Source: Bacillota bacterium (lineage in GTDB: Bacteria; Bacillota; Clostridia; Oscillospirales; Ruminococcaceae). Taken from it: a DNA stretch of 64,000 nt. Below are positions 1-8,070 of this stretch, one piece after another. The notes below the pieces were generated by a model, which did not search any database, had not been told where the DNA came from, and was given only the letters and a program-made list of their open reading frames with translations. How positions within the stretch are numbered: position 1 is the stretch's first letter; each line of letters begins with the position of its first letter. Position numbers and translations under genes: made by a program. The DNA lies in the NCBI GenBank assembly GCA_023388515.1, contig JAEWGD010000012.1, positions 1 to 64,000 of the forward strand. The letters are read 5' to 3'.

Positions 1-146
1 TATGGCATAACTGCGTAAATTCCTCCTTTATCAAATTTACATCATCGGCATAAAGGCTGTTAATTTCATTAGCCTTTTTTGCTATCTGATTAATATTCCC
101 ACCAATAATACGTAACGCTGTCATTAAGTAATAAACTTCAATTGTA
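1..146 (-). pseudogene. mobC fragment (mobilization accessory protein), cut by window edge
   Basis: Read on the minus strand this encodes STIEVYYLMTALRI followed by GGNINQIAKKANEINSLY. This matches the conserved C-terminal part of MobC relaxosome proteins, whose hallmark is RIGNNINQIAR(K)AN. MobC helps the relaxase open oriT during plasmid or ICE mobilization. The N-terminal half is missing: upstream on the minus strand (above position 146) the sequence turns into a hairpin and the frame soon meets a TAA. The 3' end runs off the window, where a relaxase might lie. I read it as a relic of a mobilizable element. Confidence 0.6.
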
Positions 147-172
147 GAGAGGAATCCGAGACGATTCCTCTC
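147..172. repeat. Perfect 10-bp inverted repeat (hairpin)
   Basis: GAGAGGAATC at 147-156 pairs with GATTCCTCTC at 163-172 over a 6-nt loop. It sits exactly where mobC homology stops, so it may mark an element junction or act as a bidirectional terminator. There is no long T run on either side. Confidence 0.5.
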
Positions 173-599
173 GAAATTCAAGGAAATGTTTCTTTTTTAA
201 ATGGTATGGGGGAGCCAGTATAAAAACTGCTCGAACACATTTTTCTTTGTAAATGGTGTTTTTGGAGTAGTTATAAAAAGATAAGGAGTAGGGAGATACC
301 TTACTCCTTATCTTTGTCTAAATGGGGAAACCAGCAAAAATATATCCCCCGCAAGCTATTTATAACGTACCCGTCAAACGTTACGCCGTACCCGTCAAAC
401 CCGCCCCACTTCCAAAACAACCGTCCAGATGATAAAATGGGAGAAAATCATTTAGGAGTTGATGTAAAATGAACGGAGCAGAAAAGTGGGCAGTAGTAGT
501 AACCGAATTTCGTGCAAGCTGAAAAAGCCAGCGGGTATGTACACTACCCTAATAATCATGACCGCAGAGTAAATAAGTAGTATCTGCACCTTTACAACA
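173..599. other. Gene-poor relic region with short repeats
   Basis: No credible full-length gene is visible. It contains the motif TAAATGG three times (198, 250, 319), each time just after a T-rich run. It also has an 11-bp hairpin stem (280-290 with 302-312) and a 14-bp direct repeat at 366-400. A 17-codon ORF (469-522) is preceded by AGGAGTTGATGTAAA and looks like the surviving start of a lost gene. The mix fits decayed mobile DNA next to the mobC fragment. Confidence 0.4.
366..400 (+). repeat. 14-bp direct repeat with 21-bp period
   Basis: CGTACCCGTCAAAC occurs at 366-379 and 387-400. A spacing of 21 bp (two helical turns) would place both copies on the same face of DNA, as in iterons or paired protein sites. 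The function is unknown. Confidence 0.55.
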
Positions 600-601
600 A
601 A

Positions 602-641
602 AAACACGCTACCATCGCTTAATTGCGGTGACAGCGTGTTT
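602..641 (-). terminator. Intrinsic terminator of the GH26 gene
   Basis: AAACACGCT (602-610) pairs with AGCGTGTTT (633-641), with further pairing inside. On the minus strand the stem is followed by TTTTTTGTTG. It lies about 105 bp after the mannanase stop codon. Confidence 0.75.
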
Positions 642-747
642 GATTTTCATAACCCGCCGTAAATGTCTTTCAAAAACTTTATTATTTGAAAACTTCTATA
701 CGGCGACCCTACTAATGCAGGAGGAGGTTTTATTTATTAAAATGCAA

Positions 748-2496
748 TTAGAACTTGTCAATAGCACCGACTAAATATTTCTTAATCATAATAAGGTCTG
801 TTACTTTCACGCTACCGTCCTTGTCTACATCAGCATTTAAAGCACCCTGTGGAGATAACTCATAATTAGAGATTAAAGATTTCAACAACAAACTTACATC
901 GAATGCATTTACAGTATTATCACAGTTTACATCACCTAGAATCACCTTAACAACAGGGACATCTAAGCCATATGAATAAAGGTTTTCTGGCAATTCGTCT
1001 AAAGTAATTGTGTAGTCGCTCATGTAAACTTCTTTAACTGTATTAGGATTGTTATATTTTGAATCCAATAAATGCTCACCGTACCAAGGACAGAAATATA
1101 GCCAACCAGCTTTTTCAACAGTTAAATTTTCAATTGTTGGAATAGTATCATTTTCGGTCATAGCTACCATTTTCTTGCCGTCAAACATTTCTACAAGATT
1201 ATAAAAAGTACCTGAAATTGCACTTTCATTAGGTGCAGTAGTACCTGTTGACCAGTTAGTTGCATTGTACTTGTCATATCCTACAATATCAACATAATTA
1301 TCACCTGGATACCAAGCGTAAGATGTTTCATATGTGTAGCTGTTATATTCCCAAATGAGGTTATTGAAATCGTAATCCTCGGTTAAAGTTGTATAAAGGT
1401 CTATCCAAAGCTCTTTATAAACTTCAGCACCAGCAGATGCCCACCAGAACCAACCACCTTCACCATTTAATCCACCATTACCCTCAGCTTCATGGAATGG
1501 TCTGAATAGAAGTGGAACATCATTGTCGCTAAGTATTTGTAGCTGTTTTGCCAACTCTTCTACTGAAAGCTTATAAAAATCGTTTTCCTTTGTTCCTTCA
1601 ACAAGAACATTTGCAGTATTAAAATTAGTTTCACTAGGCACATAAGTAGCCATAGTCCAGTCCATAGTCTGCCCAACTGTATAAGTAGACATATCCTTAG
1701 GAACAGTGATATGCCATGAAGCAGTAGCAATACCATTTCTGTCATTTACCCACTCAACAATTCTGTCAGTAGTTCCAGCGTCCCATGAAAACAATGGGTT
1801 ATAAGTGTTGAAATCAAAACCTCTTATTGCAGGATATTCACCTGAAAGGTTTTTAATCCACTCAAACTCCAATTCATAGTCGCCATTATTACCGCCACCA
1901 TAAATCTCCTGTTGTCCAGAAATAATATTATTGCCGTAAGTATCAGCGAGATAATTCATAAGTGCCTGTGTTCTGTCAGTTGCTTTTGCATTTATTAAAG
2001 TGTTTGAAGTTTTTAGTTCAGGCAATGTTGCTGGTTGAACGGTAGCATAGTCAAACATAGTCCAACCCCAGCTACTCTCTATCGTGATTGTATTATCACC
2101 TTGACCAAGCTTATACATACCGAGAGATTTTTCTGTAAATCCATCATTTGGAGTAAATGCCATCTGCCCCTGATTTACGCCATTTATCAGAATATTCTGA
2201 ATTTTGCTTGAACCCATACTAGCAGGTAGGTGATAAGAAACAACAACCTCATACATACCAGCTGATGGAACACTAGCTGTAATTGACGCTGTTTGTCCAG
2301 CACTTGTGATGTAAACATAACCAGAACCAGAATAACCTGACTGAGAAGTTTCAATTGTTGCACCGACTAAAGTACCATTTTCAAACTCATACCTTTCGGA
2401 ATCTGCCCCCACCGTCATAGACACTGTAATTGCAGATGTAGCCAACATTGCCATTGCAGAAATAAGTGAAATAATCCTCTTTTTAAATACGTTCAT
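748..2496 (-). CDS. Secreted dockerin-bearing GH26 beta-mannanase with CBM35-like domain
   Basis: The 582-aa product should hydrolyse beta-1,4-mannan outside the cell. A signal peptide covers about residues 1-31 (KKR, then a hydrophobic run ending near SMTVGA). A CBM35-like carbohydrate-binding module spans about 35-155 (starts YEFENGTLVGA). The GH26 catalytic domain spans about 165-505; the acid/base glutamate is in FRPFHEAEG and the nucleophile glutamate in VAMTEND. A type I dockerin closes the protein with two calcium-loop repeats, GDVNCDNTVNAFDV and ADVDKDGSVKVTDL. The dockerin implies docking to a cellulosome scaffoldin. The start follows a GGAGGG site. It has its own promoter and terminator, so it is probably monocistronic. 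Confidence 0.93.
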   Translation of the reverse strand: MNVFKKRIISLISAMAMLATSAITVSMTVGADSERYEFENGTLVGATIETSQSGYSGSGYVYITSAGQTASITASVPSAGMYEVVVSYHLPASMGSSKIQNILINGVNQGQMAFTPNDGFTEKSLGMYKLGQGDNTITIESSWGWTMFDYATVQPATLPELKTSNTLINAKATDRTQALMNYLADTYGNNIISGQQEIYGGGNNGDYELEFEWIKNLSGEYPAIRGFDFNTYNPLFSWDAGTTDRIVEWVNDRNGIATASWHITVPKDMSTYTVGQTMDWTMATYVPSETNFNTANVLVEGTKENDFYKLSVEELAKQLQILSDNDVPLLFRPFHEAEGNGGLNGEGGWFWWASAGAEVYKELWIDLYTTLTEDYDFNNLIWEYNSYTYETSYAWYPGDNYVDIVGYDKYNATNWSTGTTAPNESAISGTFYNLVEMFDGKKMVAMTENDTIPTIENLTVEKAGWLYFCPWYGEHLLDSKYNNPNTVKEVYMSDYTITLDELPENLYSYGLDVPVVKVILGDVNCDNTVNAFDVSLLLKSLISNYELSPQGALNADVDKDGSVKVTDLIMIKKYLVGAIDKF

Positions 2497-2540
2497 TTTT
2501 TTCCCTCCATATAAGTTACGAGCGTTATACTATTCATAAC

Positions 2541-2570
2541 ATTATACCATATATTGAATTTAAAAGTCAA
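2541..2570 (-). promoter_or_regulatory. Sigma-70 promoter of the GH26 gene
   Basis: On the minus strand TTGACT and TATAAT are separated by 18 bp, with TGG just before the -10. It lies about 45 bp upstream of the mannanase start codon. Confidence 0.75.
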
Positions 2571-2632
2571 CATATGATAGCCTTATTTCAAGAAATATCT
2601 CTAAAACTTATAAACTCATTTTTATTTTATGA

Positions 2633-4390
2633 CTATGATAATTTCACCAATCTTATATTTGCAAGGGTGACGTTATAATAATCTGAACCACCGATATTGA
2701 ACACAATTTCGCAATTGTCAGCATTTTCAGCAACTGTAAATGTCGCAGAATAGAGTTGGTCATCAAGTTCGGAGTCTACTGAATCGCTGTAATAGATTTC
2801 GGTATCATTCTGCAAAGAAAACGGAATATTCTTGCTAATCCCTGTTTTATAATTAAAATCAAGTCGATATTCTCCTGTTTTCAAATCAATATCCGAAACA
2901 CAGGCTTTTATGTCAGAGATTTGAGTTCCACCACCGACCATATTAATCCAGAAGGATTTATCGTAACCAACAAAAAACGACGCATTTGCACCAGATTCTT
3001 CATTTATTACAACGTCATATGTGGAACTTTCAGCAAAATCAAGCCCGATTTTATCTGACTCCATACCCAAAACTTCACATATTTTATCAGCAAGAACATA
3101 CGCACTTTCTTGTTGTGTAATTTCTGATGGATGCCAATCAGCACCAAGTCCGTTCGCCATGTTTTGTGTTGCTGAAAGATAACCCATTACATTTGTATCT
3201 TCCGTTTCGCTCTTATAAATGTCTATCGCCTGTTCAATAAGCCCATAAACATCTTCGCCACCCATCGTTCCAACAGTGCAGATAATGTAAGCATTAGGAT
3301 TTTTACCCCTTACATCATTTAGAAAGCTAACATATCCATCAACAAAATCTCCAGACCTTGCCTCAAAATCCAAACTTAAATAGCTTGAATCATTAGTGCC
3401 AAGATTAATCACAACCACATCATTAGGATTACTTTCAAAATCCCATTCAGTTGCATAATCATAAGACTTTCCAACCAAATTATAGCAATCTGGAACAAGA
3501 CTATCAGTATTCTTTTCGCCAGTTGTATAGCCAGAAATAATTCCATGACCACTATAACATACGGCACTATAATCAGCGTTTAACTGTTGTGCAGTAAGGT
3601 AAGCATAGGATTTCATGAAGTTTTCTGTTGATGTGCTGAATGGCTCATACTGTGTTTCACCCTCTACGCCATATGCACAGGTTATAGAATCCCCGATAAA
3701 CTCAATGCTTAAGTCCTTTTTTACAACTGGAACAACAGGCTTTTTAGCAGATGAAGTAACAGAAATATTGCTAACACCAATCGCACCATTATTTGCCTCC
3801 GAAAGGTGAATTACCTTTACAGTAGCTTTCCTTGAGTTTTTACCTTCAAAAAGCATGACTGTTTCCTTTTCGGTGGACATCAACGCATCTACCAGGATTT
3901 CTCCATCTATTAAAATAGCGTATCTAGGTCTATATTTTTCGTCAGAATAAACTGCACCATCACCAGCAAGCTGAATTTCAGCAGATGTACCTGTAATTTC
4001 AAACTCCACAGCTGAACCACTTTGCACTAGCCATGTAATGTCGTTTTTTACAAGATTTCTGCCAACAAACTTTACGTTATCAGCCGTTGCAGAGTAGTTT
4101 GCAGTTACCAATTCGCCTGTATCATCGGGCTGTTTAAACAAATCCTGCTTTAAACTTACTAAATCAAACACATTAACTATTTCATCTGCATTGACGTCAA
4201 CCCCTGCTACTGAATTTTCTTTTCCTAAAATAAGGCTTTTTAACATTATTATACTATCTGATATAGTAATAAAGGATGTGTTTTCTATCTTTTCGGAGTG
4301 GTTATAATTATTCGCAGATACAGAACCGAACAGCAAGCCTTGCACTGTTGAAAGGCATATTGCAAATAATATTCCTTTTTTAAGTTTCAT
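2633..4390 (-). CDS. Secreted CE2-type acetyl esterase with N-terminal dockerin-like segment
   Basis: The 585-aa product should deacetylate plant polysaccharides such as acetylated mannan or xylan. After a signal peptide (about residues 1-27) comes a dockerin-like stretch: ISDSIIMLKSLI, then VNADEIVNVFDLVSLKQ. The first half lacks the usual calcium loop. A beta-sandwich jelly roll precedes an SGNH hydrolase domain with catalytic serine in EFIGDSIT, block III in INLGTND and the histidine in DWHPS. This two-domain order is that of family CE2. A C-terminal CBM-like beta domain follows (about 455-585). I chose the ATG at 4390 after GGGGGACA; an upstream in-frame start lacks a site. Pairing with a mannanase next door suggests joint attack on acetylated mannan. 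Confidence 0.85.
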   Translation of the reverse strand: MKLKKGILFAICLSTVQGLLFGSVSANNYNHSEKIENTSFITISDSIIMLKSLILGKENSVAGVDVNADEIVNVFDLVSLKQDLFKQPDDTGELVTANYSATADNVKFVGRNLVKNDITWLVQSGSAVEFEITGTSAEIQLAGDGAVYSDEKYRPRYAILIDGEILVDALMSTEKETVMLFEGKNSRKATVKVIHLSEANNGAIGVSNISVTSSAKKPVVPVVKKDLSIEFIGDSITCAYGVEGETQYEPFSTSTENFMKSYAYLTAQQLNADYSAVCYSGHGIISGYTTGEKNTDSLVPDCYNLVGKSYDYATEWDFESNPNDVVVINLGTNDSSYLSLDFEARSGDFVDGYVSFLNDVRGKNPNAYIICTVGTMGGEDVYGLIEQAIDIYKSETEDTNVMGYLSATQNMANGLGADWHPSEITQQESAYVLADKICEVLGMESDKIGLDFAESSTYDVVINEESGANASFFVGYDKSFWINMVGGGTQISDIKACVSDIDLKTGEYRLDFNYKTGISKNIPFSLQNDTEIYYSDSVDSELDDQLYSATFTVAENADNCEIVFNIGGSDYYNVTLANIRLVKLS

Positions 4391-4409
4391 TAATATTGTC
4401 CCCCTTAAC

Positions 4410-4438
4410 AATATATTAAGTTAGAGATTATTTGTAAA
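4410..4438 (-). promoter_or_regulatory. Promoter of the CE2 esterase gene
   Basis: On the minus strand TTTACA and TATATT are 17 bp apart, about 20 bp before the start codon. The -35 is part of a 16-bp sequence (4423-4438) whose inverted copy, with one mismatch, is at 4516-4531, so a regulator may bind here. Confidence 0.6.
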
Positions 4439-4439
4439 G

Positions 4440-4788
4440 CCAAAGCTTGTTTTCGCTGAAAATACTAATCTTAGATTTATTTAAAGCAATTTTAATATAG
4501 TATATACCACTTTATTTTACAAACAATCTCTAGATTCATGGTATCATTTTATCTTCATAAAGTCAATAGATATAAAGGATTTGAGCCAACTTTTATGCAT
4601 TGTGAACAAAAATATTTATTTGCAATTTATATATTTACAATGGATAATTTGTGTGTTATACTTTGCTTATATAATAGTATATTTATTTTTGATATTGCTT
4701 TTCACTTAATAAATATTAGCGTAAGAGTTTCTTTGTTAGGGGGATTTTATATTGCAATTTACAAGCTTTATTTTTTTTGAAAAAAAGC
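4440..4788. other. AT-rich intergenic region
   Basis: This region separates the divergent esterase and sigma-factor genes. It contains the second arm of the 16-bp inverted repeat (4516-4531). An 80-codon plus-strand ORF at 4538-4780 has no ribosome binding site and a low-complexity hydrophobic translation, so I do not count it as a gene. Confidence 0.5.
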
Positions 4789-4817
4789 TTGACAAAACGG
4801 GTAAATTAGTATATGAT
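4789..4817 (+). promoter_or_regulatory. Consensus promoter of the SigH-like gene
   Basis: TTGACA (4789-4794) and TATGAT (4812-4817) are separated by 17 bp. The -10 overlaps the first in-frame ATG of the downstream gene (4813), so that ATG cannot be the start. Confidence 0.75.
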
Positions 4818-4836
4818 AAATAAAAGCATACAGTAT

Positions 4837-5448
4837 ATGAATGGTGTGAACATAGTGTTGGCATTTAATATTAGTCCAACTGGGTTGGAGAGAAGAACTG
4901 ATGAAGAACTTGTGGATATGGTTGCGTATGACGAAATTGCCACAACAGCACTCATAACTCGATATGTTAAACTTATTTGGGTGAAAGCCAATAAAATGGT
5001 GAAATCACCAACTGATGCAGAGGATTTGGCTCAGGAGGGTTTTTTAGGGTTGCTTAATGCAATTTCTAATTTTGACCAATCCAAGAATGTCAAGTTTGCT
5101 ACTTTTGCTGAGGTGTGCATAAATAACAAAATGAAAACTGCGTTTGTCAAAAATAACAAAACAGAATTACCTGTTGAAAATATTTCAGAGGTTCAAGATG
5201 TGGTTATTGCCGACAATCCTGAAAGTATATTGCTTCAAAAGGAAAGATTAGAAGAAATTTATAATAGCATTATTTCTCTATTATCAAAAAAGGAATGGGA
5301 AATTTTAAAATTGTTTCTTAAAGACTCTTCGTATGAGCAAATTGCTCAGCAACTCGCTATATCACCGAAGTCAGTTGATAATGCAATGCAAAGGGTAAGA
5401 CGCAAGCTGAAAAGAATGTGGAGGGCAAACTATTTTATTAATCATTAG
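4837..5448 (+). CDS. SigH-like RNA polymerase sigma factor
   Basis: The product (about 203 aa) is an alternative sigma factor. Region 2 is visible in TDAEDLAQEGFLGLLNAISN and FATFAEVCINNKMKTA. Region 4 is a helix-turn-helix with SYEQIAQQLAISPKSVDNAM and RRKLKRMW. Length and the pattern ELV..A..D..A...LI.RY...I resemble the SigH/Spo0H group, which controls early stationary-phase genes, but a specific name would be a guess. The start is uncertain: the ATG at 4813 is inside the promoter, so I use 4837; GTG codons at 4846 and 4855 are alternatives. No strong ribosome site is visible. Confidence 0.8.
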   Translation: MNGVNIVLAFNISPTGLERRTDEELVDMVAYDEIATTALITRYVKLIWVKANKMVKSPTDAEDLAQEGFLGLLNAISNFDQSKNVKFATFAEVCINNKMKTAFVKNNKTELPVENISEVQDVVIADNPESILLQKERLEEIYNSIISLLSKKEWEILKLFLKDSSYEQIAQQLAISPKSVDNAMQRVRRKLKRMWRANYFINH

Positions 5449-5487
5449 TTTAATTTAATTCGGAGCGATCCGATTATTATTAACATA

Positions 5488-5555
5488 TGGCCCAATAGCT
5501 TAATACTAGAGCGTTGTTTTAACAAAGGTGTCGGTGCAAATCCGTCTGTGGTCCA
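5488..5555 (+). ncRNA. tRNA-like sequence with atypical T-loop
   Basis: The 68-nt stretch reads like a tRNA. A D-arm (GCTT 498-501 with GAGC 509-512 of the 5,000s) has a 7-nt loop lacking the usual GG. A TTG/CAA anticodon-type hairpin follows. The T-arm is GG-TGCAAAT-CC, with GTGC instead of GTTC. The ends TGGCCCA and TGGTCCA pair with one mismatch. The T-stem also has a mismatch, and spacing to the acceptor is off by one or two bases. It may be a decayed tRNA or a specialised tRNA-like RNA. It ends 32 bp before the next gene. Confidence 0.45.
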
Positions 5556-5587
5556 AAAATACAAAAAAGCGTAAGCGAGGTAATGAA

Positions 5588-5863
5588 ATGTACGAAGACA
5601 AGACAGTATCATGCAAAGAATGTGGATCAGATTTTACATTTACTGCTGGAGAGCAAGAATTCTATGCTGAAAAGGGATTTGTAAACGAGCCACAGAGATG
5701 TAAATCATGCCGTGACTCAAGAAAGAATGCTTCTAGATCCGAAAGAGAAATGTTTGTAGCAACATGTGCTTCATGCGGTCAAGATGCAAAGGTACCTTTT
5801 AGACCAAAGGAAGACCGTCCTGTATATTGCAGCGATTGTTTTGCTAAGATGAAGTCTGAATAA
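5588..5863 (+). CDS. Double zinc-ribbon protein
   Basis: The 91-aa product carries two treble/zinc-ribbon motifs: SCKECGSDFTF...CKSCRDSRK (about residues 9-42) and TCASCGQDAKVPF...PVYCSDCF (about 58-86). This arrangement is common in small Clostridia proteins of unknown function, with the CxxCG.....PF.P....VYCS.C signature. Four CxxC pairs suggest two bound zinc ions. I start at 5588 after GAGGTAATGAA; the longer reading upstream runs into the tRNA-like sequence. A terminator follows directly, so it is expressed alone or from the sigH-like promoter. Confidence 0.8.
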   Translation: MYEDKTVSCKECGSDFTFTAGEQEFYAEKGFVNEPQRCKSCRDSRKNASRSEREMFVATCASCGQDAKVPFRPKEDRPVYCSDCFAKMKSE

Positions 5864-5878
5864 TTATTAGACTTTGAG

Positions 5879-5906
5879 AAGCGTAACCACATAGGTTACG
5901 CTTTTG
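5879..5906 (+). terminator. Intrinsic terminator after zinc-ribbon gene
   Basis: AAGCGTAACC (5879-5888) pairs with GGTTACGCTT (5894-5903) over a 5-nt loop and is followed by TTGTTTTT. Confidence 0.85.
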
Positions 5907-5983
5907 TTTTTAGTTGACACTTATGTAAAATAGTATAAACAGAAGAAAAAGAAGCATAATAAAATTATTAAGGAGGATAAAAT

Positions 5984-6190
5984 ATGGCATTTACAGTTAC
6001 GAGGGAAACGATTATAGGGGATATTCTTGATCAAGATTCTGGTGTTTCACCATTCTTTCTTGAGATGGGTATGCATTGCTTAGGCTGTCCTTCATCAAGG
6101 GGCGAAAATATTGAGCAGGCTTGTAATGTTCATGGCGTTGACGCTGATGAGTTGGTTGAAAAGCTTAATAATTACTTTGCAAATAAGTAA
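5984..6190 (+). CDS. DUF1858 domain protein
   Basis: The 68-aa product is the whole DUF1858 domain: TIGDIL-type start (ETIIGDILDQ), then MGMHCLGCPSSRGENIEQAC with the conserved CxxC. The family is often found beside or fused to redox and hybrid-cluster proteins. Its role is not established, though the cysteine pair suggests metal or redox chemistry. It follows a strong AAGGAGGATAAAAT site and stands alone ahead of the trmK operon. Confidence 0.85.
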   Translation: MAFTVTRETIIGDILDQDSGVSPFFLEMGMHCLGCPSSRGENIEQACNVHGVDADELVEKLNNYFANK

Positions 6191-6274
6191 AAATCAGATA
6201 TGGGGCAAGCATTTTGTGTTTGCCCTATTTTAATAATAAAATTATAATTAACATTTTATATAAAGGGGCGTTTT

Positions 6275-6952
6275 ATGATTTCACTTGATGCCAGGCTTTT
6301 GGCTTGTGCCGATTTTGTAAGTGGAAAAGTTGCTTGTGATGTTGGTACAGACCATGCATATCTCGCTGTATATTTGGTTGAGGCAAAAAAATGCGAAAGG
6401 GTTATTGCCTCTGATATAAATGATGGCCCATTGCAATTTGCTAAGAAAACTGTTGAAAAGTATGGGTATCAAGAAAAAATTAAGTTGGTTAAATCGGATG
6501 GATTAAAGGAAGTTGACAGTGATGGCATAACGGATGTGATAATTGCGGGCATGGGTGCTGAAACAATATGTCAGATAATAGGTAATGCGGAGTGGCTTAG
6601 GGATGGAGTAAATCTTGTGCTTCAGCCAATGACAAAATCTCATATTTTACGGGAATGGTTATATTCAAATGGGTTTGAAATTAACAATGAACAGGCAGTC
6701 GTCGAGGAAAATTTTACATATTCTGTTATAAGCTCCACGTATAGCGGGGTAAAAAAAGAGATTGATTCTTTTGACGCTTATACAGGAAAGCTTGATTTTT
6801 CCAATGAGCAGTCGAAGTTATATTTAGCAGTGCAGGCAAAAAGGCTTAAAATTGAGGGTGAGGGGTTACTTAATTCACCATCGGGACTTGAGCTAGGAAG
6901 GAAAAAAATTGAACTTGCTAAAAAAATAACGGACATAGTAAAAAGGGGATAA
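6275..6952 (+). CDS. trmK: tRNA (adenine22-N1)-methyltransferase TrmK
   Basis: The 225-aa product is a class I SAM-dependent methyltransferase expected to make m1A22 in tRNA. The SAM-binding motif is CDVGTDHAYLAVYLVE (residues 20-35), the TrmK/YqfN signature. IIAGMGAETI (about 90-100) is the second conserved block, and LQPMTKSHILREWL is typical of the family. It starts after AAAGGGGCGTTTT. The stop is 3 bp before the nif3-like start; the trmK-nif3 pairing is widely conserved in Firmicutes. Confidence 0.92.
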   Translation: MISLDARLLACADFVSGKVACDVGTDHAYLAVYLVEAKKCERVIASDINDGPLQFAKKTVEKYGYQEKIKLVKSDGLKEVDSDGITDVIIAGMGAETICQIIGNAEWLRDGVNLVLQPMTKSHILREWLYSNGFEINNEQAVVEENFTYSVISSTYSGVKKEIDSFDAYTGKLDFSNEQSKLYLAVQAKRLKIEGEGLLNSPSGLELGRKKIELAKKITDIVKRG

Positions 6953-6955
6953 ACT

Positions 6956-8050
6956 ATGATAACTGTAAAAGATATTTATGATTATCTAAATGAACTAGCA
7001 CCATTTGCATTTACTGATAAATTTGACAATACTGGGCTGTTGGTTGGCGATTTTAATGATGAAATTACTAAAATTCTGTTAGCACTTGATATTACAAGCG
7101 ATGTAACTGACGAGGCTTTGAATAGGGATTTTGATTTAATTATTAGCCATCACCCAGTTATTTTTAATCCGATAAAACGTTTGGATAACGATAATCCTGC
7201 TTGTAGATTGGTTAGATACCTCATAAATGCTATTGCTGTACATACGAATTTAGATATGGCAAATGGGGGTATAAGTGATATTATGGCGGAGCTTCTTGGC
7301 TTGGAAAATACAGGTGAAATACTTGAGCCAGTTCATAAAAATCCGTATAAACAGGTGGTTGTTTTTGTTCCTAAGGAGAATGCGAATAAGGTATATGTTG
7401 CCATGACAAAGGCTGGTGGCGGTGAGCTTGGTTACTATAAGGGTTGCTCTTTTAGTGTTAATGGTGAGGGTTGTTTTCAGCCGATAAAAGGTGCGAATCC
7501 ACATAAAGGTGCTGTTGGAAAGCTTGAAAAGGTTGAGGAAGTAAGGCTTGAAATGCTTGTAAGTCCATCTAAGCTGAATTCGGTAATTAAGGCTATGATT
7601 GATGCACATCCATATGAAGAACCAGCTTATCAAGTTTTGGAAAATCATGCAATGTATGAGGAAGTTGGATATGGTAGGATATGTGAATTAGACGAAGAAA
7701 TTGATGCGAAAACACTTGCGGAAAAGGTGAAACAGGCTTATAATTGTTCAGTCGTTAGATATGTAGATGGGGCAAATCCAATAAAGAGGGTTGCATTAAG
7801 CTCGGGTTCGGGTGGGGGTAATTATGAACTTGCATATCAAAAGGGCGTAGATGCGTATATAACTGGCGATATAAAGCATGACCAATGGATTGGTGCAAAT
7901 AATTTAGGGCTAACTTTAATTGATGGTGGACATTTTCATACTGAAAATATTGTACTTCAATATTTACAGAAGAAGATAAAAAAACGTTTTCCTTCCGTTA
8001 AGGTGGAGATTGCTAAATTTAACTTTGACGTAGTGAAATATATTGTTTAG
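6956..8050 (+). CDS. Nif3-like dinuclear metal center protein (YqfO family)
   Basis: The 364-aa product has the long YqfO form of Nif3. The N-terminal half has DNTGLLVGD and SHHPVIF, the latter a metal-ligand block. An inserted domain of about 100 residues (around 130-225) contains HPYEEPAYQV, as in PII-like CutA-type inserts. The C-terminal half has GDIKHDQW and GHFHTENIVL, which complete the two-metal site. Members are annotated as GTP cyclohydrolase I type 2 homologues, but the substrate remains uncertain. It is coupled to trmK. Confidence 0.9.
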   Translation: MITVKDIYDYLNELAPFAFTDKFDNTGLLVGDFNDEITKILLALDITSDVTDEALNRDFDLIISHHPVIFNPIKRLDNDNPACRLVRYLINAIAVHTNLDMANGGISDIMAELLGLENTGEILEPVHKNPYKQVVVFVPKENANKVYVAMTKAGGGELGYYKGCSFSVNGEGCFQPIKGANPHKGAVGKLEKVEEVRLEMLVSPSKLNSVIKAMIDAHPYEEPAYQVLENHAMYEEVGYGRICELDEEIDAKTLAEKVKQAYNCSVVRYVDGANPIKRVALSSGSGGGNYELAYQKGVDAYITGDIKHDQWIGANNLGLTLIDGGHFHTENIVLQYLQKKIKKRFPSVKVEIAKFNFDVVKYIV

Positions 8051-8070
8051 ACATGGGAGGATACTGAAAA

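Noticed and set aside
4538..4780. 80-codon plus-strand ORF
   Set aside because: No ribosome site, low-complexity hydrophobic translation, AT-rich intergenic DNA.
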